Source: Burkholderiaceae bacterium
GTDB lineage: Bacteria > Pseudomonadota > Gammaproteobacteria > Burkholderiales > Burkholderiaceae
Assembly: GCA_947448695.1 (NCBI GenBank)
Contig: CANFOL010000003.1
Location: 98,674-162,673, forward strand
Reading direction: 5' to 3'
DNA: 64,000 bases
How positions within the stretch are numbered: the first letter of the stretch is position 1; each line of letters opens with the position of its first letter. Positions 21,503 through 32,879 of this stretch are shown in pieces. The notes beneath the pieces were generated by a model. The model was not told the origin of the DNA, searched no databases, and was given only the letters and a program-made list of their open reading frames with translations. The position numbers and the translations under genes are program-made.

Positions 21503-22642
21503 TTAAACAATAATTCCACCACCCAGACAGACTTCGCCATCATATAAAACGGCGGACTGTCCTGGGGTGATTGCCCATTGTGCTTCAGCAAAATTTAAAA
21601 CAAATTCATCATCCGTGATTTGCTGCTGATTTGCCATTAGTTCACAAGGTGCATCTGCTTGACGATACCTGGTTTTAGAGGCATAGTTCATGCTTACTTC
21701 TGGTGCTTGTCCAGAAACCCAAGAGGCATCCTGTGCTTTTAATGTAATGGATTGCAACATGGCATGATCATGTCCCTGAACAACGATTAGGGTATTTTTA
21801 TCCATATCTTTATCAGCTACATACCATGCATCCCCGCTTCCCTCTTGACTTCCGCCAATTCCAATCCCTTTTCTCTGTCCAATCGTATAAAAAGCTAAGC
21901 CAATATGCTCTCCAACAACATGCCCCTCAGGGGTTACGATAGTTCCTGGTTTGGTGGGTAAATATTTACCTAAGAACTCTCTAAATGGTCTTTCGCCAAT
22001 AAAGCAAATTCCAGTGGAGTCTTTTTTCTTTGCATTAGGCAAACCAATATCTTGGGCAATCTCTCGAACCAGTGATTTTGGAATCTCACCCAAGGGAAAC
22101 AATACTTTGCTTATCTGAGCTTGATTTAAACGGTGTAAAAAATAACTTTGATCTTTAGATAAATCAATTGCTTTTAACAATTGGGTCTTGTTATCAACAC
22201 TTCGCGTTCGAGCATAATGCCCAGTTGCAATACTATCTGCCCCCAAATGCAAGGCATGGTCTAAAAAAGCTTTAAATTTAATCTCTGCGTTACATAGAAT
22301 ATCGGGATTAGGAGTTCTTCCAGCCGCATATTCTTTCAAAAAATCGGCAAAAACGCGGTCTTTATATTCGTTTGCAAAATTTACTGCTTCAACGTCAATG
22401 CCGATAAGATCAGCAACTGAAACAACGTCAATCCAATCCTGGCGCGTAGAACAATACTCAGAATCATCGTCATCTTCCCAATTCTTCATGAACAAGCCAA
22501 TAACGTCATAACCCTGTTGTTTTAGAATCCAAGCAGCTACAGATGAATCTACGCCTCCTGACATTCCTACGACGATTTTTGCGCCTTGAGGTATTTGAGG
22601 ATTCATCAAACTCTTAATTTGTTCAAAATATGCTTGCATCAC
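21503..22642 (-). CDS. mnmA: tRNA-specific 2-thiouridylase MnmA
   Basis: This 379-residue enzyme thiolates uridine 34 in tRNAs for Lys, Glu and Gln. The PP-loop ATP pyrophosphatase motif [16 protein letters not shown] is at the N terminus. The two catalytic cysteines are in [13 protein letters not shown] and [12 protein letters not shown]. The C-terminal beta-barrel region is complete. The first codon is one of two adjacent ATGs. It is divergent from pntAA across about 100 bp, which probably holds both promoters. Confidence 0.94.
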   Translation of the reverse strand: MMQAYFEQIKSLMNPQIPQGAKIVVGMSGGVDSSVAAWILKQQGYDVIGLFMKNWEDDDDSEYCSTRQDWIDVVSVADLIGIDVEAVNFANEYKDRVFADFLKEYAAGRTPNPDILCNAEIKFKAFLDHALHLGADSIATGHYARTRSVDNKTQLLKAIDLSKDQSYFLHRLNQAQISKVLFPLGEIPKSLVREIAQDIGLPNAKKKDSTGICFIGERPFREFLGKYLPTKPGTIVTPEGHVVGEHIGLAFYTIGQRKGIGIGGSQEGSGDAWYVADKDMDKNTLIVVQGHDHAMLQSITLKAQDASWVSGQAPEVSMNYASKTRYRQADAPCELMANQQQITDDEFVLNFAEAQWAITPGQSAVLYDGEVCLGGGIIV

Positions 22643-22743
22643 CTTAATATTGTATGATTGATTGCTTTATTTGGGCGAAATCGTCATTAATATCGGTTTT
22701 GCCTTAAACTTATGAAAATCTTTTCAAAATCACGGGGATTCGT

Positions 22744-23877
22744 ATGCGAATTGGTGTACCTTTAGAAAATAAATCAGGAGAGTTTAGAGTTGCTGCTACT
22801 CCTGAAACTATAAAAAAATATATTTCAGCGGGTCATCAAGTTCTCGTTGAAACAAATGCTGGAGTTGCGGCAAGTATTCCAGATGCAGCTTATCAAGCAG
22901 TGGGTGCCTCCATTGGAACAAGTTCTGAAGTCTTTGCTTGTGAGATGATTCTCAAAGTGAGGGCGCCATCCGATGCTGAATTAGTGCAGATCAAAGCTGG
23001 TACCGTTCTTATCGGTATGTTGGACCCATTTGATAATGCCATGATTGCAGCAATGGCCGCCAAAGGGGTAACTGCATTTGCCCTAGAAGCTGCCCCACGA
23101 ACCACTCGCGCTCAAAGCATGGATGTTCTCTCTTCCCAAGCTAATATTGCTGGATACAAAGCGGTCATGGTGGCAGCAAATGCATATCAACGTTTTATGC
23201 CGATGTTGATGACAGCAGCGGGAACGGTGAAAGCAGCTCGCATCCTTATTTTAGGTGCTGGTGTTGCAGGGTTACAAGCCATTGCTACAGCGAAACGTTT
23301 AGGGGCTGTAATTGAAGCCTCAGATGTTCGGCCTGCAGCAAAAGAACAAATTGAATCTTTAGGTGCAAAGTTTGTTGACGTCCCTTTTGAAACTGATGAA
23401 GAAAGAGAAATTGCTAAGGGTGTTGGGGGATATGCAAGACCAATGCCCGCGACTTGGATGCAAAGACAGGCAGCGTTAGTTGCAGAACGCGCTAAACAAG
23501 CAGATATCGTAATTACTACGGCTTTAATTCCTGGCAGAAAAGCGCCAATGTTGCTCTCAGCTGAAACAGTCGCTCAAATGAAGCCTGGTTCAGTGATTGT
23601 TGACTTAGCCGCAGGAAAAGGTGAAAACGGTTCTGGTAATTGCCCACTCACAGAGGTAGATGTGACAGTTGTAAAACACGGCGTAACTATTATCGGTTTG
23701 AGTAATTTACCTGCATTGGTTGCGGCGGATGCCTCTGCCTTGTATTCTCGAAATATTGTAGATTTTATGAAACTCATCGTCACAAAAGAAGGTAGTCTAG
23801 CGATTCCGACAGATGATGATATTGTTTCTGCCTGCCTCATGTGTCAAGACGGCAAGGTCATTCGAACTAACGCTTAA
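22744..23877 (+). CDS. pntAA: NAD(P) transhydrogenase subunit alpha, soluble part (PntAA)
   Basis: This 377-residue protein is the NAD(H)-binding domain I of the proton-translocating transhydrogenase. It begins with the alanine-dehydrogenase-like MRIGVPLENKSGEFRVAATP. The Rossmann motif is ILGAGVAGLQAIATAKRLGA, and the segment with PADGL-type loops ends at DGKVIRTNA. It lacks the membrane helices of E. coli PntA, which are encoded separately by the next gene, as in many alpha- and betaproteobacteria. The three pnt genes are 12 bp apart or overlapping. Confidence 0.93.
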   Translation: MRIGVPLENKSGEFRVAATPETIKKYISAGHQVLVETNAGVAASIPDAAYQAVGASIGTSSEVFACEMILKVRAPSDAELVQIKAGTVLIGMLDPFDNAMIAAMAAKGVTAFALEAAPRTTRAQSMDVLSSQANIAGYKAVMVAANAYQRFMPMLMTAAGTVKAARILILGAGVAGLQAIATAKRLGAVIEASDVRPAAKEQIESLGAKFVDVPFETDEEREIAKGVGGYARPMPATWMQRQAALVAERAKQADIVITTALIPGRKAPMLLSAETVAQMKPGSVIVDLAAGKGENGSGNCPLTEVDVTVVKHGVTIIGLSNLPALVAADASALYSRNIVDFMKLIVTKEGSLAIPTDDDIVSACLMCQDGKVIRTNA

Positions 23878-23889
23878 TTAGGAATTTTT

Positions 23890-24204
23890 ATGGAAATTAG
23901 TCACGGTATTTATAACCTCATTATTTTTGTTCTAGCAATTTACGTTGGTTACCACGTTGTTTGGACAGTAACCCCTGCATTGCATACCCCTCTTATGGCG
24001 GTAACCAATGCTATTTCAGCGATTATCGTCGTTGGGGCAATGCTTGCCGCTGCTCTGACTGAAGGACCTTTGGGTAAATTCATGGGAACGATGGCAGTCG
24101 CTCTTGCTGCAGTCAATATCTTCGGTGGCTTTTTAGTAACAAAACGAATGCTGGAAATGTTTAAGAAAAAAGAGAAAAAAGTTAAACCGGGAGAATCAGC
24201 ATGA
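23890..24204 (+). CDS. pntAB: NAD(P) transhydrogenase subunit alpha, membrane part (PntAB)
   Basis: This 104-residue protein is mostly three to four transmembrane helices and forms the first half of the proton channel domain II. The motif [19 protein letters not shown] is the conserved channel-helix segment. The C terminus is lysine-rich. It overlaps pntB by 4 bp (ATGA), consistent with coupled translation of subunits that assemble together. Confidence 0.93.
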   Translation: MEISHGIYNLIIFVLAIYVGYHVVWTVTPALHTPLMAVTNAISAIIVVGAMLAAALTEGPLGKFMGTMAVALAAVNIFGGFLVTKRMLEMFKKKEKKVKPGESA

Positions 24205-25643
24205 GTATGGATTTAATTACCCTGTTGTATCTCATTGCGTCAGTTTTTTTTATTCAGGCCTTAAAAGGATTATCACACCCCACCTCTTCAATCCGTGGCA
24301 ATATTTTCGGTATGACTGGTATGGCGATTGCAGTTTTTACAACTGTCGGGCTAATCAGTAAATTAGCGAATGACTCAATTGGCACTGGGATGCTTTATGT
24401 TTTAGGTGGCTTAGTACTTGGGGGTGGTCTTGGTGCAATAATGGCCAAACGCGTTGAAATGACAAAAATGCCTGAACTTGTCGCTTTTATGCACAGCATG
24501 ATTGGTCTTGCGGCAGTTTGCATTGCCATTGCCGCCGTATCCGAACCACACGCCTTTAATATTGTTGAAAAAGGTCAAACATTACCTTTTGGTAATCGCG
24601 TTGAACTCTTTATTGGAACTTTTATAGGTGCGATTACCTTCTCAGGCTCTGTCATTGCATTTGGAAAACTTTCTGGAAAATATAAATTTAGATTTTTCCA
24701 AGGTGCGCCAGTAACCTTTAAGGGACAACATTTAATCAACCTCATCCTTGCCATTACGATGCTTGGTTGTGGCGTTTATTTTGCTCTAGATACAGGAGCT
24801 ACACCAGCATGGACACCTTTCTTAATTATGTTGGCCATTGCATTTGTCTTGGGTGTGCTCATCATCATCCCAATTGGTGGTGCTGATATGCCAGTCGTTG
24901 TCTCCATGTTGAACTCCTACTCTGGTTGGGCTGCAGCTGGTATTGGATTTTCTTTAAATAATTCGATGTTAATTGTTGCTGGTTCGTTAGTGGGTTCATC
25001 TGGTGCGATCCTTTCTTACATTATGTGTAAGGCAATGAATCGCTCTTTCTTTAATGTGATCCTTGGTGGCTTTGGCGGTGATGCAGCCACTGCAACTGCG
25101 GCAGGTGACCAAGCCCAACGACCTGTTAAGAGTGGTTCAGCTGATGATGCCGCCTTCTTGATGGGTAATGCAGAAACCTTAATTATTGTTCCAGGCTATG
25201 GTTTAGCTGTTGCTCGTGCTCAGCATGCGCTTAAAGAACTTACTGAAAAATTAATACACAAAGGTGTTAACGTTAAATATGCGATTCACCCTGTGGCAGG
25301 ACGTATGCCTGGCCATATGAACGTATTGTTAGCTGAGGCAGAAGTTCCATACGATCAAGTGTTTGAGATGGAAGATATCAATGGTGAATTTGCACAGGCG
25401 GATGTTGTGTTAATTCTCGGGGCAAATGATGTCGTAAATCCTGCGGCAAGAACTCCTGGCAGCCCAATTTTTGGTATGCCGATTTTGGAGGCCTATAAAG
25501 CAAAAACGGTGATTGTTAATAAACGCTCTATGGCTTCAGGATATGCCGGTTTAGACAATGAGCTTTTCTATATGGATAAAACGATGATGGTCTTTGGTGA
25601 TGCCAAGAAGGTCATTGAAGATATGGTCAAAGCTGTAGAGTAA
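24201..25643 (+). CDS. pntB: NAD(P) transhydrogenase subunit beta
   Basis: This 480-residue protein carries the rest of the membrane channel domain and the NADP(H)-binding domain III. Eight or nine hydrophobic helices fill roughly the first 270 residues. The C-terminal domain shows [32 protein letters not shown] and [13 protein letters not shown], the NADP-binding signatures. The complex uses the proton gradient to make NADPH from NADH. The operon is closed by a strong hairpin just after the stop. Confidence 0.95.
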   Translation: MSMDLITLLYLIASVFFIQALKGLSHPTSSIRGNIFGMTGMAIAVFTTVGLISKLANDSIGTGMLYVLGGLVLGGGLGAIMAKRVEMTKMPELVAFMHSMIGLAAVCIAIAAVSEPHAFNIVEKGQTLPFGNRVELFIGTFIGAITFSGSVIAFGKLSGKYKFRFFQGAPVTFKGQHLINLILAITMLGCGVYFALDTGATPAWTPFLIMLAIAFVLGVLIIIPIGGADMPVVVSMLNSYSGWAAAGIGFSLNNSMLIVAGSLVGSSGAILSYIMCKAMNRSFFNVILGGFGGDAATATAAGDQAQRPVKSGSADDAAFLMGNAETLIIVPGYGLAVARAQHALKELTEKLIHKGVNVKYAIHPVAGRMPGHMNVLLAEAEVPYDQVFEMEDINGEFAQADVVLILGANDVVNPAARTPGSPIFGMPILEAYKAKTVIVNKRSMASGYAGLDNELFYMDKTMMVFGDAKKVIEDMVKAVE

Positions 25644-25662
25644 CTAACTAGGCTTGATACTT

Positions 25663-25701
25663 ACGAAGAGTATTAATTTTAATACTCTTCGTACCATTTT
25701 T
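25663..25701 (+). terminator. strong intrinsic terminator of the pnt operon
   Basis: Twenty bases after the pntB stop, the perfect arms ACGAAGAGTATT (25663-25674) and AATACTCTTCGT (25681-25692) form a 12-bp stem that can extend by two A-T pairs into the loop. A run of T residues follows at 25697-25701. The position and T-tract fit rho-independent termination. Confidence 0.8.
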
Positions 25702-25966
25702 AAGGTCGATTATTAATTCCAGTAACAATACCCTCAGTTTCTTTTTTTGCTTTTAAGTTGCAACTAGTCCCCAGGTAGAAGTAAAGCTAAGAACAACATT
25801 TAATCAATCGGAAAATATTGCGTACGGTAAAACAGAATCGCAACTGGGTGGACAAAAAGGCGTAAAGTCGCCTAATAATATAAATACTAGTAACGTATAA
25901 AGATGATTGCTATTTATTCAATTTCAGTTTAGTTCTTGAATGTGTCATTAAAAGGTTTCATTAAGC
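25702..25966. other. intergenic stretch with a possible short coding remnant
   Basis: The gap between pntB and the next gene is 323 bp. After the terminator there is no recognisable gene. A 47-codon open stretch at 25757-25897 has no start codon and reads as a polar, N/S/Q-rich peptide (it includes NIAYGKTESQLGGQKG), so it may be the tail of a decayed secreted-protein gene. The A/T-rich end presumably carries the promoter of the 25967 gene, but no convincing -35/-10 pair was identified. Confidence 0.35.
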
Positions 25967-27661
25967 ATGTTGAAATTTCTAAAGCTTCAATTTTTAATGT
26001 CTATATTTTTTTGCGGTGTAAGCAATACCGTAGTAGCAGCATCATTTTTCTTCCCAGATATAAATCCTACTTTTTATCCAAGAGAAGCCCCAGCTTTTCT
26101 TGTGGATGGATCTGGTAATGATGGCTACATTACTATTACCGCGGAAGTGGTTCCTGTATCTAGTTGTGTTTCACTGGCTAATAAAAATTTTTGGGGTAGT
26201 GAAAAAACACAATTGCTCATCTCCATTACACGAAATGGCTTCTTCGGGCAAGTCGAAGAAATCGAAATTCCAATTGCTACATTTGATGGTCGTGACAAAG
26301 GAAATCAATGCGCATCACTCAGTATGATTCCTCTCAAAATTGTATCTAATTCGTTATTAAAACCTTTTTCGAAATTAAATCCAGGTAACCTTTCTCTGGT
26401 TGTGAACGTCAAAACTGCTACTGACACAAACAATGATTTAATCGGTTCAGCTCAATTTTTATTAGGTGCTGCCGCTATTTTCGCTTCAGGAGGCGCAGCT
26501 GCAACCTCGATTGCAGGTGCCACTTCAGCGCTCTCTAATCCTGTTCTGTCCGATGCTCAAAAACGAACCCAAGATATGTTAAAAGGTAGTCTCAACGGTA
26601 AGGTTCCGATGACCTTTGGTTGGCCTGAGATACGTAACGGTATTGAAATGATTGAGATTCCTATTTTCCGAGCTGAAGGTACCTTGGGTAATACTCCTGA
26701 TAAAAAAATCCAAGCAATACAAATGGATCCCAAAGCGGACAAAACACAACTCTTAACTGTAAGATTAAATTTCGACTACATTAAATCAATCTTTGATCTC
26801 TCGGCATCGGGTATCCATGACTTCCCCAACCGAGAAGGAATTTCTTCGAGCAATGTATTAAACCATCTCACCTTACGAGGTAACCAAAATTTCTTACAAT
26901 TATTAAATGATAAAGCCCCAAGTCTTTTGCAAATGTTAAGCTCTGCTGAAGGAAATACATTAACTAATACTTGTAGTATGGGCTTTGAAAAATTAAAGAA
27001 TTCGGGTCTCAATAATTTAGATACTGCGATAGTGATGAAGTCTTTTTTAGATGAGGCAAAAAAAGGTAGCGATTGGTATTCAAAACCTAATGTCGTTAAA
27101 GCCTGTTTTTCACAAGCTCCTAATGTCAAGGCCTATTTACCTATGGTTTATGGTGATGGTGAACCAAAATTTGTCATCGGTGACGTGCAAGATGGTTTTG
27201 GTAATGCTTACCAAAATTGGAAAGAAGCTATAGGGCCAGTTCTCAGCAATTTCAGAAATGCTCTTTTATCTAAAGAAGATCGATTTAATACCATGGCACA
27301 ATTCAATGGGGGCTCAGACATAGAAGTCAGCTTTACAAATAATGTAGTTCCTTGGAAAAAATCTACTGAGTCACCCATTACGCTCAGTGGTATTCGTGTT
27401 TTGTCAGAAAAAAATGTGGCTAATATGGGCTGCTTCATCTACAAAGACGTTATCAATTTAAATATAAAAAACTTAGGCTCTTATGCAATTTTAGTGGATG
27501 AGGATCAAAGCGCATGGTTGGCTTTTATTCAACTATCCGCAGATGACAAAACAAAGATTAATAAAATCAGAATTTCACAATTAAGCACGGATTGGAAGGC
27601 TTACTTCAAGCGCATCCAGTTTCCAGGTGGTGAATGCGCAGGCATCATTAGTAAACTTTAA
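25967..27661 (+). CDS. secreted protein of unknown function, 564 residues
   Basis: I do not recognise this family. The N terminus is a good Sec signal peptide: basic MLKFLKLQF, a hydrophobic core, then TVVAA with likely cleavage near residue 25. The mature protein begins with beta-like sequence and has cysteines at about 67 and 115. A hydrophobic Ala/Gly-rich stretch at residues 160-190 (LLGAAAIFASGGAAATSIAG) could insert in a membrane or act as a hinge. The remainder is polar, with three or four further cysteines and a C-terminal GGECAGIISKL. Its last four bases overlap the stop of the convergent outer-membrane factor gene. A cell-envelope or extracellular role is inferred from the signal peptide alone. 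Confidence 0.75.
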   Translation: MLKFLKLQFLMSIFFCGVSNTVVAASFFFPDINPTFYPREAPAFLVDGSGNDGYITITAEVVPVSSCVSLANKNFWGSEKTQLLISITRNGFFGQVEEIEIPIATFDGRDKGNQCASLSMIPLKIVSNSLLKPFSKLNPGNLSLVVNVKTATDTNNDLIGSAQFLLGAAAIFASGGAAATSIAGATSALSNPVLSDAQKRTQDMLKGSLNGKVPMTFGWPEIRNGIEMIEIPIFRAEGTLGNTPDKKIQAIQMDPKADKTQLLTVRLNFDYIKSIFDLSASGIHDFPNREGISSSNVLNHLTLRGNQNFLQLLNDKAPSLLQMLSSAEGNTLTNTCSMGFEKLKNSGLNNLDTAIVMKSFLDEAKKGSDWYSKPNVVKACFSQAPNVKAYLPMVYGDGEPKFVIGDVQDGFGNAYQNWKEAIGPVLSNFRNALLSKEDRFNTMAQFNGGSDIEVSFTNNVVPWKKSTESPITLSGIRVLSEKNVANMGCFIYKDVINLNIKNLGSYAILVDEDQSAWLAFIQLSADDKTKINKIRISQLSTDWKAYFKRIQFPGGECAGIISKL

Positions 27662-29058
27662 CGAGATACATCCTCAATAAAATGCCCTCCTAAGGACTGA
27701 TGCAAATCAACTCGATTACGCAGTCTATCAGCGGCAATCTTAATCAAATTACTTTTTGTGTTTGCAAGCATGATCTCTTGTTGCAATACTTGAAAATGAT
27801 CAGATTTTCCGACGCGATATTTTTGCTGCTCATAATCAACCGACTTTGCCATATGGTTGGTTTGAGAAGCTAAAGCTTGTTGACGATTTTTGAGTTTTAA
27901 ATCATTATCAAGTGTGGCTTCTACCTCACTCAAGGCATTAAGTGAGGTCTTAGCATATTGTCCAAGAACTTCTTCTTGCTTCGCGGTCTTAATATCTTGA
28001 TTTGCTTTTAACTGCCCACCCATAAATAATGGCACAAAAATAGAACCCGTCAAACTACTAATAGGGTTATTAATGCCGGAGGAAAGAGTAATCGCTGAAT
28101 CTTGAATATACCCAACCCCTCCAGTTATCTTTAATGATGGTAAGCGCGCTTTTTTTGCTTCTTCGACATCATAAAATGTAGCGTTATATCGTTCCTGAGC
28201 AGCAAGCACATCTGGTCTTCTAGCAATGATCTCAGCAGGAATTCCAGCTGGAATCTCAGTAATAGGATTGGGGAAAGAGTTACTTGCATCGATTTGTGCT
28301 GCAGGGTACCTACCTAGTAGAATTTCCATCGCACGTTTAGCCTGATTGAGTTGGTAGTGATTGGTAATTAATTGATTTTGATACATATCAATGGATGCGG
28401 CATTGACGCTTACATCTTGAGCAGAATTTCTACCGACCTTTTCCCCTTGCAGTAAATATTGATTCTGCTTTTTCGCATAATCCAACAAACTTTCGCTCAG
28501 AGTAACTTGCTGCTTTGCCTCAGATATAGCAATCCAAGATTTAATCACGTTTGCGGCAACGACTTGTTGTACATAAACGCGATCAAGTTCAGAAGCTTGT
28601 GCGCGTGACTGACTGGCTGCTGAAGCTGAAGCTACCCTTCCCCATACATCTAACTCCCAATTAGCAATTAGCCCTGCCCCAGAAATGCCTGAAGTTGCAG
28701 TAGGTATTGTTGAAGTGCCTAACTGTCCACCAAGCCCTACATTGGGTAATCGCGTCCCCGAGATGGCTGTTAAAACACCTCTTGCCTGATCAACTCTCGT
28801 GCGTGCCATACGAACATCTAAATTGTTCACAAGAGCATCTTGAATCAATTTTTTAAGTTGTAGATCTAGCGGAAAACCTAAAGTCAATTCGTCAAATTTG
28901 CCTGCAGAAAACTCACTGCTCCACTTTGGCAAAACATCTGTTTTTCCAAGGGCTAAGTTAAGGGCATCATTTTGCTTAGGTGGGTTACTTACACATGCAA
29001 CTAATAATCCACTAGCGACAATCGAAACGATGAAGCTTTTATAGTTACTCATCCTCAT
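27658..29058 (-). CDS. TolC-like outer-membrane efflux lipoprotein (OprM/NodT family)
   Basis: This 466-residue protein is an outer-membrane factor of tripartite efflux systems. The signal sequence ends in the lipobox LLVAC with cysteine about residue 22, so it is a lipoprotein of the OprM/NodT type. Two tandem OEP repeats of long helices follow; the family segment PAEIIARRPDVLAAQERYNA is clear. It is the last gene of a leftward three-gene unit with the HlyD adaptor (2-bp gap) and the DUF3302 protein. Together they could export a small molecule. No inner-membrane MFS or RND pump is encoded beside them. Confidence 0.9.
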   Translation of the reverse strand: MRMSNYKSFIVSIVASGLLVACVSNPPKQNDALNLALGKTDVLPKWSSEFSAGKFDELTLGFPLDLQLKKLIQDALVNNLDVRMARTRVDQARGVLTAISGTRLPNVGLGGQLGTSTIPTATSGISGAGLIANWELDVWGRVASASAASQSRAQASELDRVYVQQVVAANVIKSWIAISEAKQQVTLSESLLDYAKKQNQYLLQGEKVGRNSAQDVSVNAASIDMYQNQLITNHYQLNQAKRAMEILLGRYPAAQIDASNSFPNPITEIPAGIPAEIIARRPDVLAAQERYNATFYDVEEAKKARLPSLKITGGVGYIQDSAITLSSGINNPISSLTGSIFVPLFMGGQLKANQDIKTAKQEEVLGQYAKTSLNALSEVEATLDNDLKLKNRQQALASQTNHMAKSVDYEQQKYRVGKSDHFQVLQQEIMLANTKSNLIKIAADRLRNRVDLHQSLGGHFIEDVSR

Positions 29059-29060
29059 CC

Positions 29061-30212
29061 CTAAGGTAACTTAAATACCAAGTTATTCAGGATTGCATGT
29101 AAACGAATGACTAACATCCTAACAATGTGAAGTGGCTTCAAATGCTCTGTATAAAGCCCCCCCATACCTCTAGCACCCATTGGCATTGTCGGTATTGGCT
29201 CACCATCCATCTCAATAGGGGTGATTTTAACAGCGTACTTCAGAGGTAATGGGGCATGTAACATTTCTGCGGGCGCTGTTGGTACACTTCCTGATTGTGC
29301 AATCTGGCCTTGGCTTGATGCCCATATAATGGAGTCCACTTTACCGTAGATAATTTTTCCGGGAAGAGCCTTCAATGTCAGCTCAACATCGTTACCTGGC
29401 TTAACAAAACGTAGTTCATTTTGATCGAAGAAAGCAATGATACGTTGGTCGTACCATACAAAACTCATGAGAGGTCGAAGTGGCATCGAAACAGCATAAT
29501 TGCCAGGTCTTACAGTAACAGCTACAGGAAAACCATCTGCGGGAGCTCGAACAGTACAAGATTCTAAATCGTATTGGGCACTTTCTAGTTGAGATTTAAT
29601 TTGTGCAACACTAGCATTATCTTCACCTATAACAGCATTAAGCTTCAACTTTGCTATTTTTTCCGATGATTTTGTTGAGTCATAGGCACTTTTAGCCTTC
29701 AAAACCTCAGCTTGATAATATTCAACATCATATCGATTGCCAGCGCCAGTTTTAGCTAACTCTGTTGATTCAGCTAAGCGCTTACTCATTAAATCTAAAT
29801 GCGCATTTGCAGCCGAAGTGTTGGCTTTAGAAGAATCATAGTTTTGCTGTAAGGACTTGGCAGAAGCTAAAGTATCCTGAAGTTGTGCTTCGAGCTGACT
29901 AACTTTTAATTGATAAGGCTTAGGGTCTATCTCGATGAGAATATCCCCTTTTTTTACCATCGTATTTCCTTCAACAGCAACTTTTGTTATGGTACCTTGC
30001 ACCCTTGGGACAACCTCGGTAACAAAATTAATCACCCGAACATCTTCTGATCCTGGGGTAATAAGATTCACAGTAAATATAATAGAGGCTAATAGTAAAA
30101 CTCCTCCAATGGCAGATCCAATTTGTGACTTAATATTCCAAGGAAACCACTTCTTCTTAATAAAGACAAACCAAATAATTGCAACATAACCACCGAGTAT
30201 GAGTTCTAACAT
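29061..30212 (-). CDS. HlyD-family membrane fusion protein (YiaV/YibH-like)
   Basis: This 383-residue protein is a periplasmic adaptor. Two hydrophobic N-terminal segments (about residues 2-20 and 35-52) anchor it in the inner membrane. A biotinyl-lipoyl half-motif VPRVQGTITKVAVEGN follows, then a long coiled-coil hairpin (about 100-210), the second lipoyl half SCTVRAPADGFPVAVTV, and a beta-barrel. The paired N-terminal helices and the adjacent DUF3302 gene match E. coli YiaV-YiaW and YibH-YibI, poorly understood adaptor pairs. The start follows the DUF3302 stop by 3 bp. Confidence 0.88.
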   Translation of the reverse strand: MLELILGGYVAIIWFVFIKKKWFPWNIKSQIGSAIGGVLLLASIIFTVNLITPGSEDVRVINFVTEVVPRVQGTITKVAVEGNTMVKKGDILIEIDPKPYQLKVSQLEAQLQDTLASAKSLQQNYDSSKANTSAANAHLDLMSKRLAESTELAKTGAGNRYDVEYYQAEVLKAKSAYDSTKSSEKIAKLKLNAVIGEDNASVAQIKSQLESAQYDLESCTVRAPADGFPVAVTVRPGNYAVSMPLRPLMSFVWYDQRIIAFFDQNELRFVKPGNDVELTLKALPGKIIYGKVDSIIWASSQGQIAQSGSVPTAPAEMLHAPLPLKYAVKITPIEMDGEPIPTMPMGARGMGGLYTEHLKPLHIVRMLVIRLHAILNNLVFKLP

Positions 30213-30215
30213 GTT

Positions 30216-30719
30216 TTAAGACCCCACAACTTGGTTTGGATTTGGGTTTAGATCTAAAACTCTTTCCCTCTTCGCCTCTAATCCATGTAGTTTTTCTTTT
30301 AGATTAATAATCTCATCGTCAACTAGGGCAAGGGTCAGTGGTTTTCCTGCATGCTCACCATTCGGATCTAAATAGTACTCATCAGACTTATCAGTCCCAT
30401 AAGCCATTTTATGTAATACTGGCTTTGAATACGCTAATATCCATGCAAGTGGCCATAGAATCCCACCAAAGACAATCGACATAATGCAAATCACTTGAAT
30501 CAACTTAGTTTGAGGGTGATGCACTTTTTCAGCATAAAGCTCAGGAAGAATGTGAATTTTCCAGAATATATATATCACTGCAACTGGCACGATAAGTATG
30601 ACTACCCAAACTAAATAGTCTGCAATAATTTGCTCAAGATGTCTTGTTGCCCCAGAGGCAAAACAAGTCATTGGCAAGAGACTCAATGAACAGGAGATAC
30701 AAGCTAGAAATTTTTTCAT
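30216..30719 (-). CDS. DUF3302 inner-membrane protein (YiaW/YibI-like)
   Basis: This protein of about 167 residues has a signal-like N terminus (MKKFLACISCSLSLLPMTCFA), two further transmembrane helices (VWVVILIVPVAVIYIFWKI and IMSIVFGGILWPLAWIL) and a C-terminal coiled coil (DDEIINLKEKLHGLEAKRER). It matches the DUF3302 family, which is typically encoded next to HlyD-type adaptors. I chose the ATG at 30719 because it begins a clean basic-hydrophobic signal; a start 15 bp upstream is also open. It begins a leftward operon just downstream of the groEL terminator. Its function is unknown. Confidence 0.8.
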   Translation of the reverse strand: MKKFLACISCSLSLLPMTCFASGATRHLEQIIADYLVWVVILIVPVAVIYIFWKIHILPELYAEKVHHPQTKLIQVICIMSIVFGGILWPLAWILAYSKPVLHKMAYGTDKSDEYYLDPNGEHAGKPLTLALVDDEIINLKEKLHGLEAKRERVLDLNPNPNQVVGS

Positions 30720-30750
30720 TTGATTAATATACACTATTTTATTACCAATA

Positions 30751-30776
30751 AAAAAGCACCCGGAGGTGCTTTTTTA
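30751..30776 (-). terminator. intrinsic terminator of the groES-groEL operon
   Basis: The arms AAAAAGCACC and GGTGCTTTTT flank a CGGA tetraloop, followed on the minus strand by a T-run. It lies about 17 bp after the groEL stop. Both strands have A/T tracts, so it could also act rightward. The DUF3302 operon starts within 60 bp beyond it. Confidence 0.85.
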
Positions 30777-30792
30777 TTTAAACTTAAGCGAA

Positions 30793-32454
<1,662 letters not shown>

Positions 32455-32470
32455 CTACTGAATATGTTTC

Positions 32471-32761
32471 TTATTTTTGAACAACGGCCATAATGTCTTC
32501 TTCGCGCATTACGAGAAGCTCGTCACCGTCGACTTTTACTGTTTGTCCAGCATACTTGCCAAACAACACACGGTCACCAACTTTGACGTCGACGTTAATA
32601 TGCTTCCCAGAATCGTCTTTTTTGCCTGGACCAACCGCAAGCACTTCACCTTGGTCTGGTTTTTCTGCAGCATTTTCAGGAATAACAATTCCAGATGCTG
32701 TTTTTGTTTCGTTATCTAAACGTTTGATGATCACACGATCATGCAAAGGACGTAAGTTCAT
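32471..32761 (-). CDS. groS: co-chaperonin GroES
   Basis: This 96-residue protein forms the heptameric lid of the GroEL chamber. The N terminus [16 protein letters not shown], the mobile loop [18 protein letters not shown] and the C-terminal [13 protein letters not shown] are canonical. A GGAG ribosome-binding site precedes the ATG. It is the first gene of the groESL operon and lies downstream of a CIRCE operator and a sigma-70-like promoter. Confidence 0.98.
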   Translation of the reverse strand: MNLRPLHDRVIIKRLDNETKTASGIVIPENAAEKPDQGEVLAVGPGKKDDSGKHINVDVKVGDRVLFGKYAGQTVKVDGDELLVMREEDIMAVVQK

Positions 32762-32820
32762 GCATTCTCCTCAATTAAAAAATAAACATTGCAATTTAAT
32801 ATCAACTCAGACGAATACCA

Positions 32821-32847
32821 TTAGCACTCTACCTCGTTGATTGCTAA
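32821..32847 (-). promoter_or_regulatory. CIRCE operator (HrcA binding site) of groESL
   Basis: The plus strand reads TTAGCACTC, nine spacer bases, then GATTGCTAA. The left arm matches the CIRCE consensus exactly and the right arm has one mismatch to GAGTGCTAA. The spacer is the canonical nine bases. It lies directly downstream of the -10 box of the groES promoter, which is where HrcA represses in other bacteria. No hrcA gene is in the window. Confidence 0.88.
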
Positions 32848-32850
32848 CAG

Positions 32851-32879
32851 AGTATAGAGAGACTTTTAAAACTTTGCAA
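32851..32879 (-). promoter_or_regulatory. sigma-70-like promoter of groES-groEL
   Basis: On the minus strand, TTGCAA (32874-32879) and TATACT (32851-32856) are separated by exactly 17 bases and followed at once by the CIRCE element. No sigma-32 consensus (CTTGAA with CCCCAT) was seen, so heat induction would be by derepression through HrcA. Confidence 0.75.

Noticed and set aside
25936..26118. 60-codon frame overlapping the start of the 564-residue secreted protein
   Set aside because: The overlapping frame has a clear signal peptide and is far longer; this one is a shadow.
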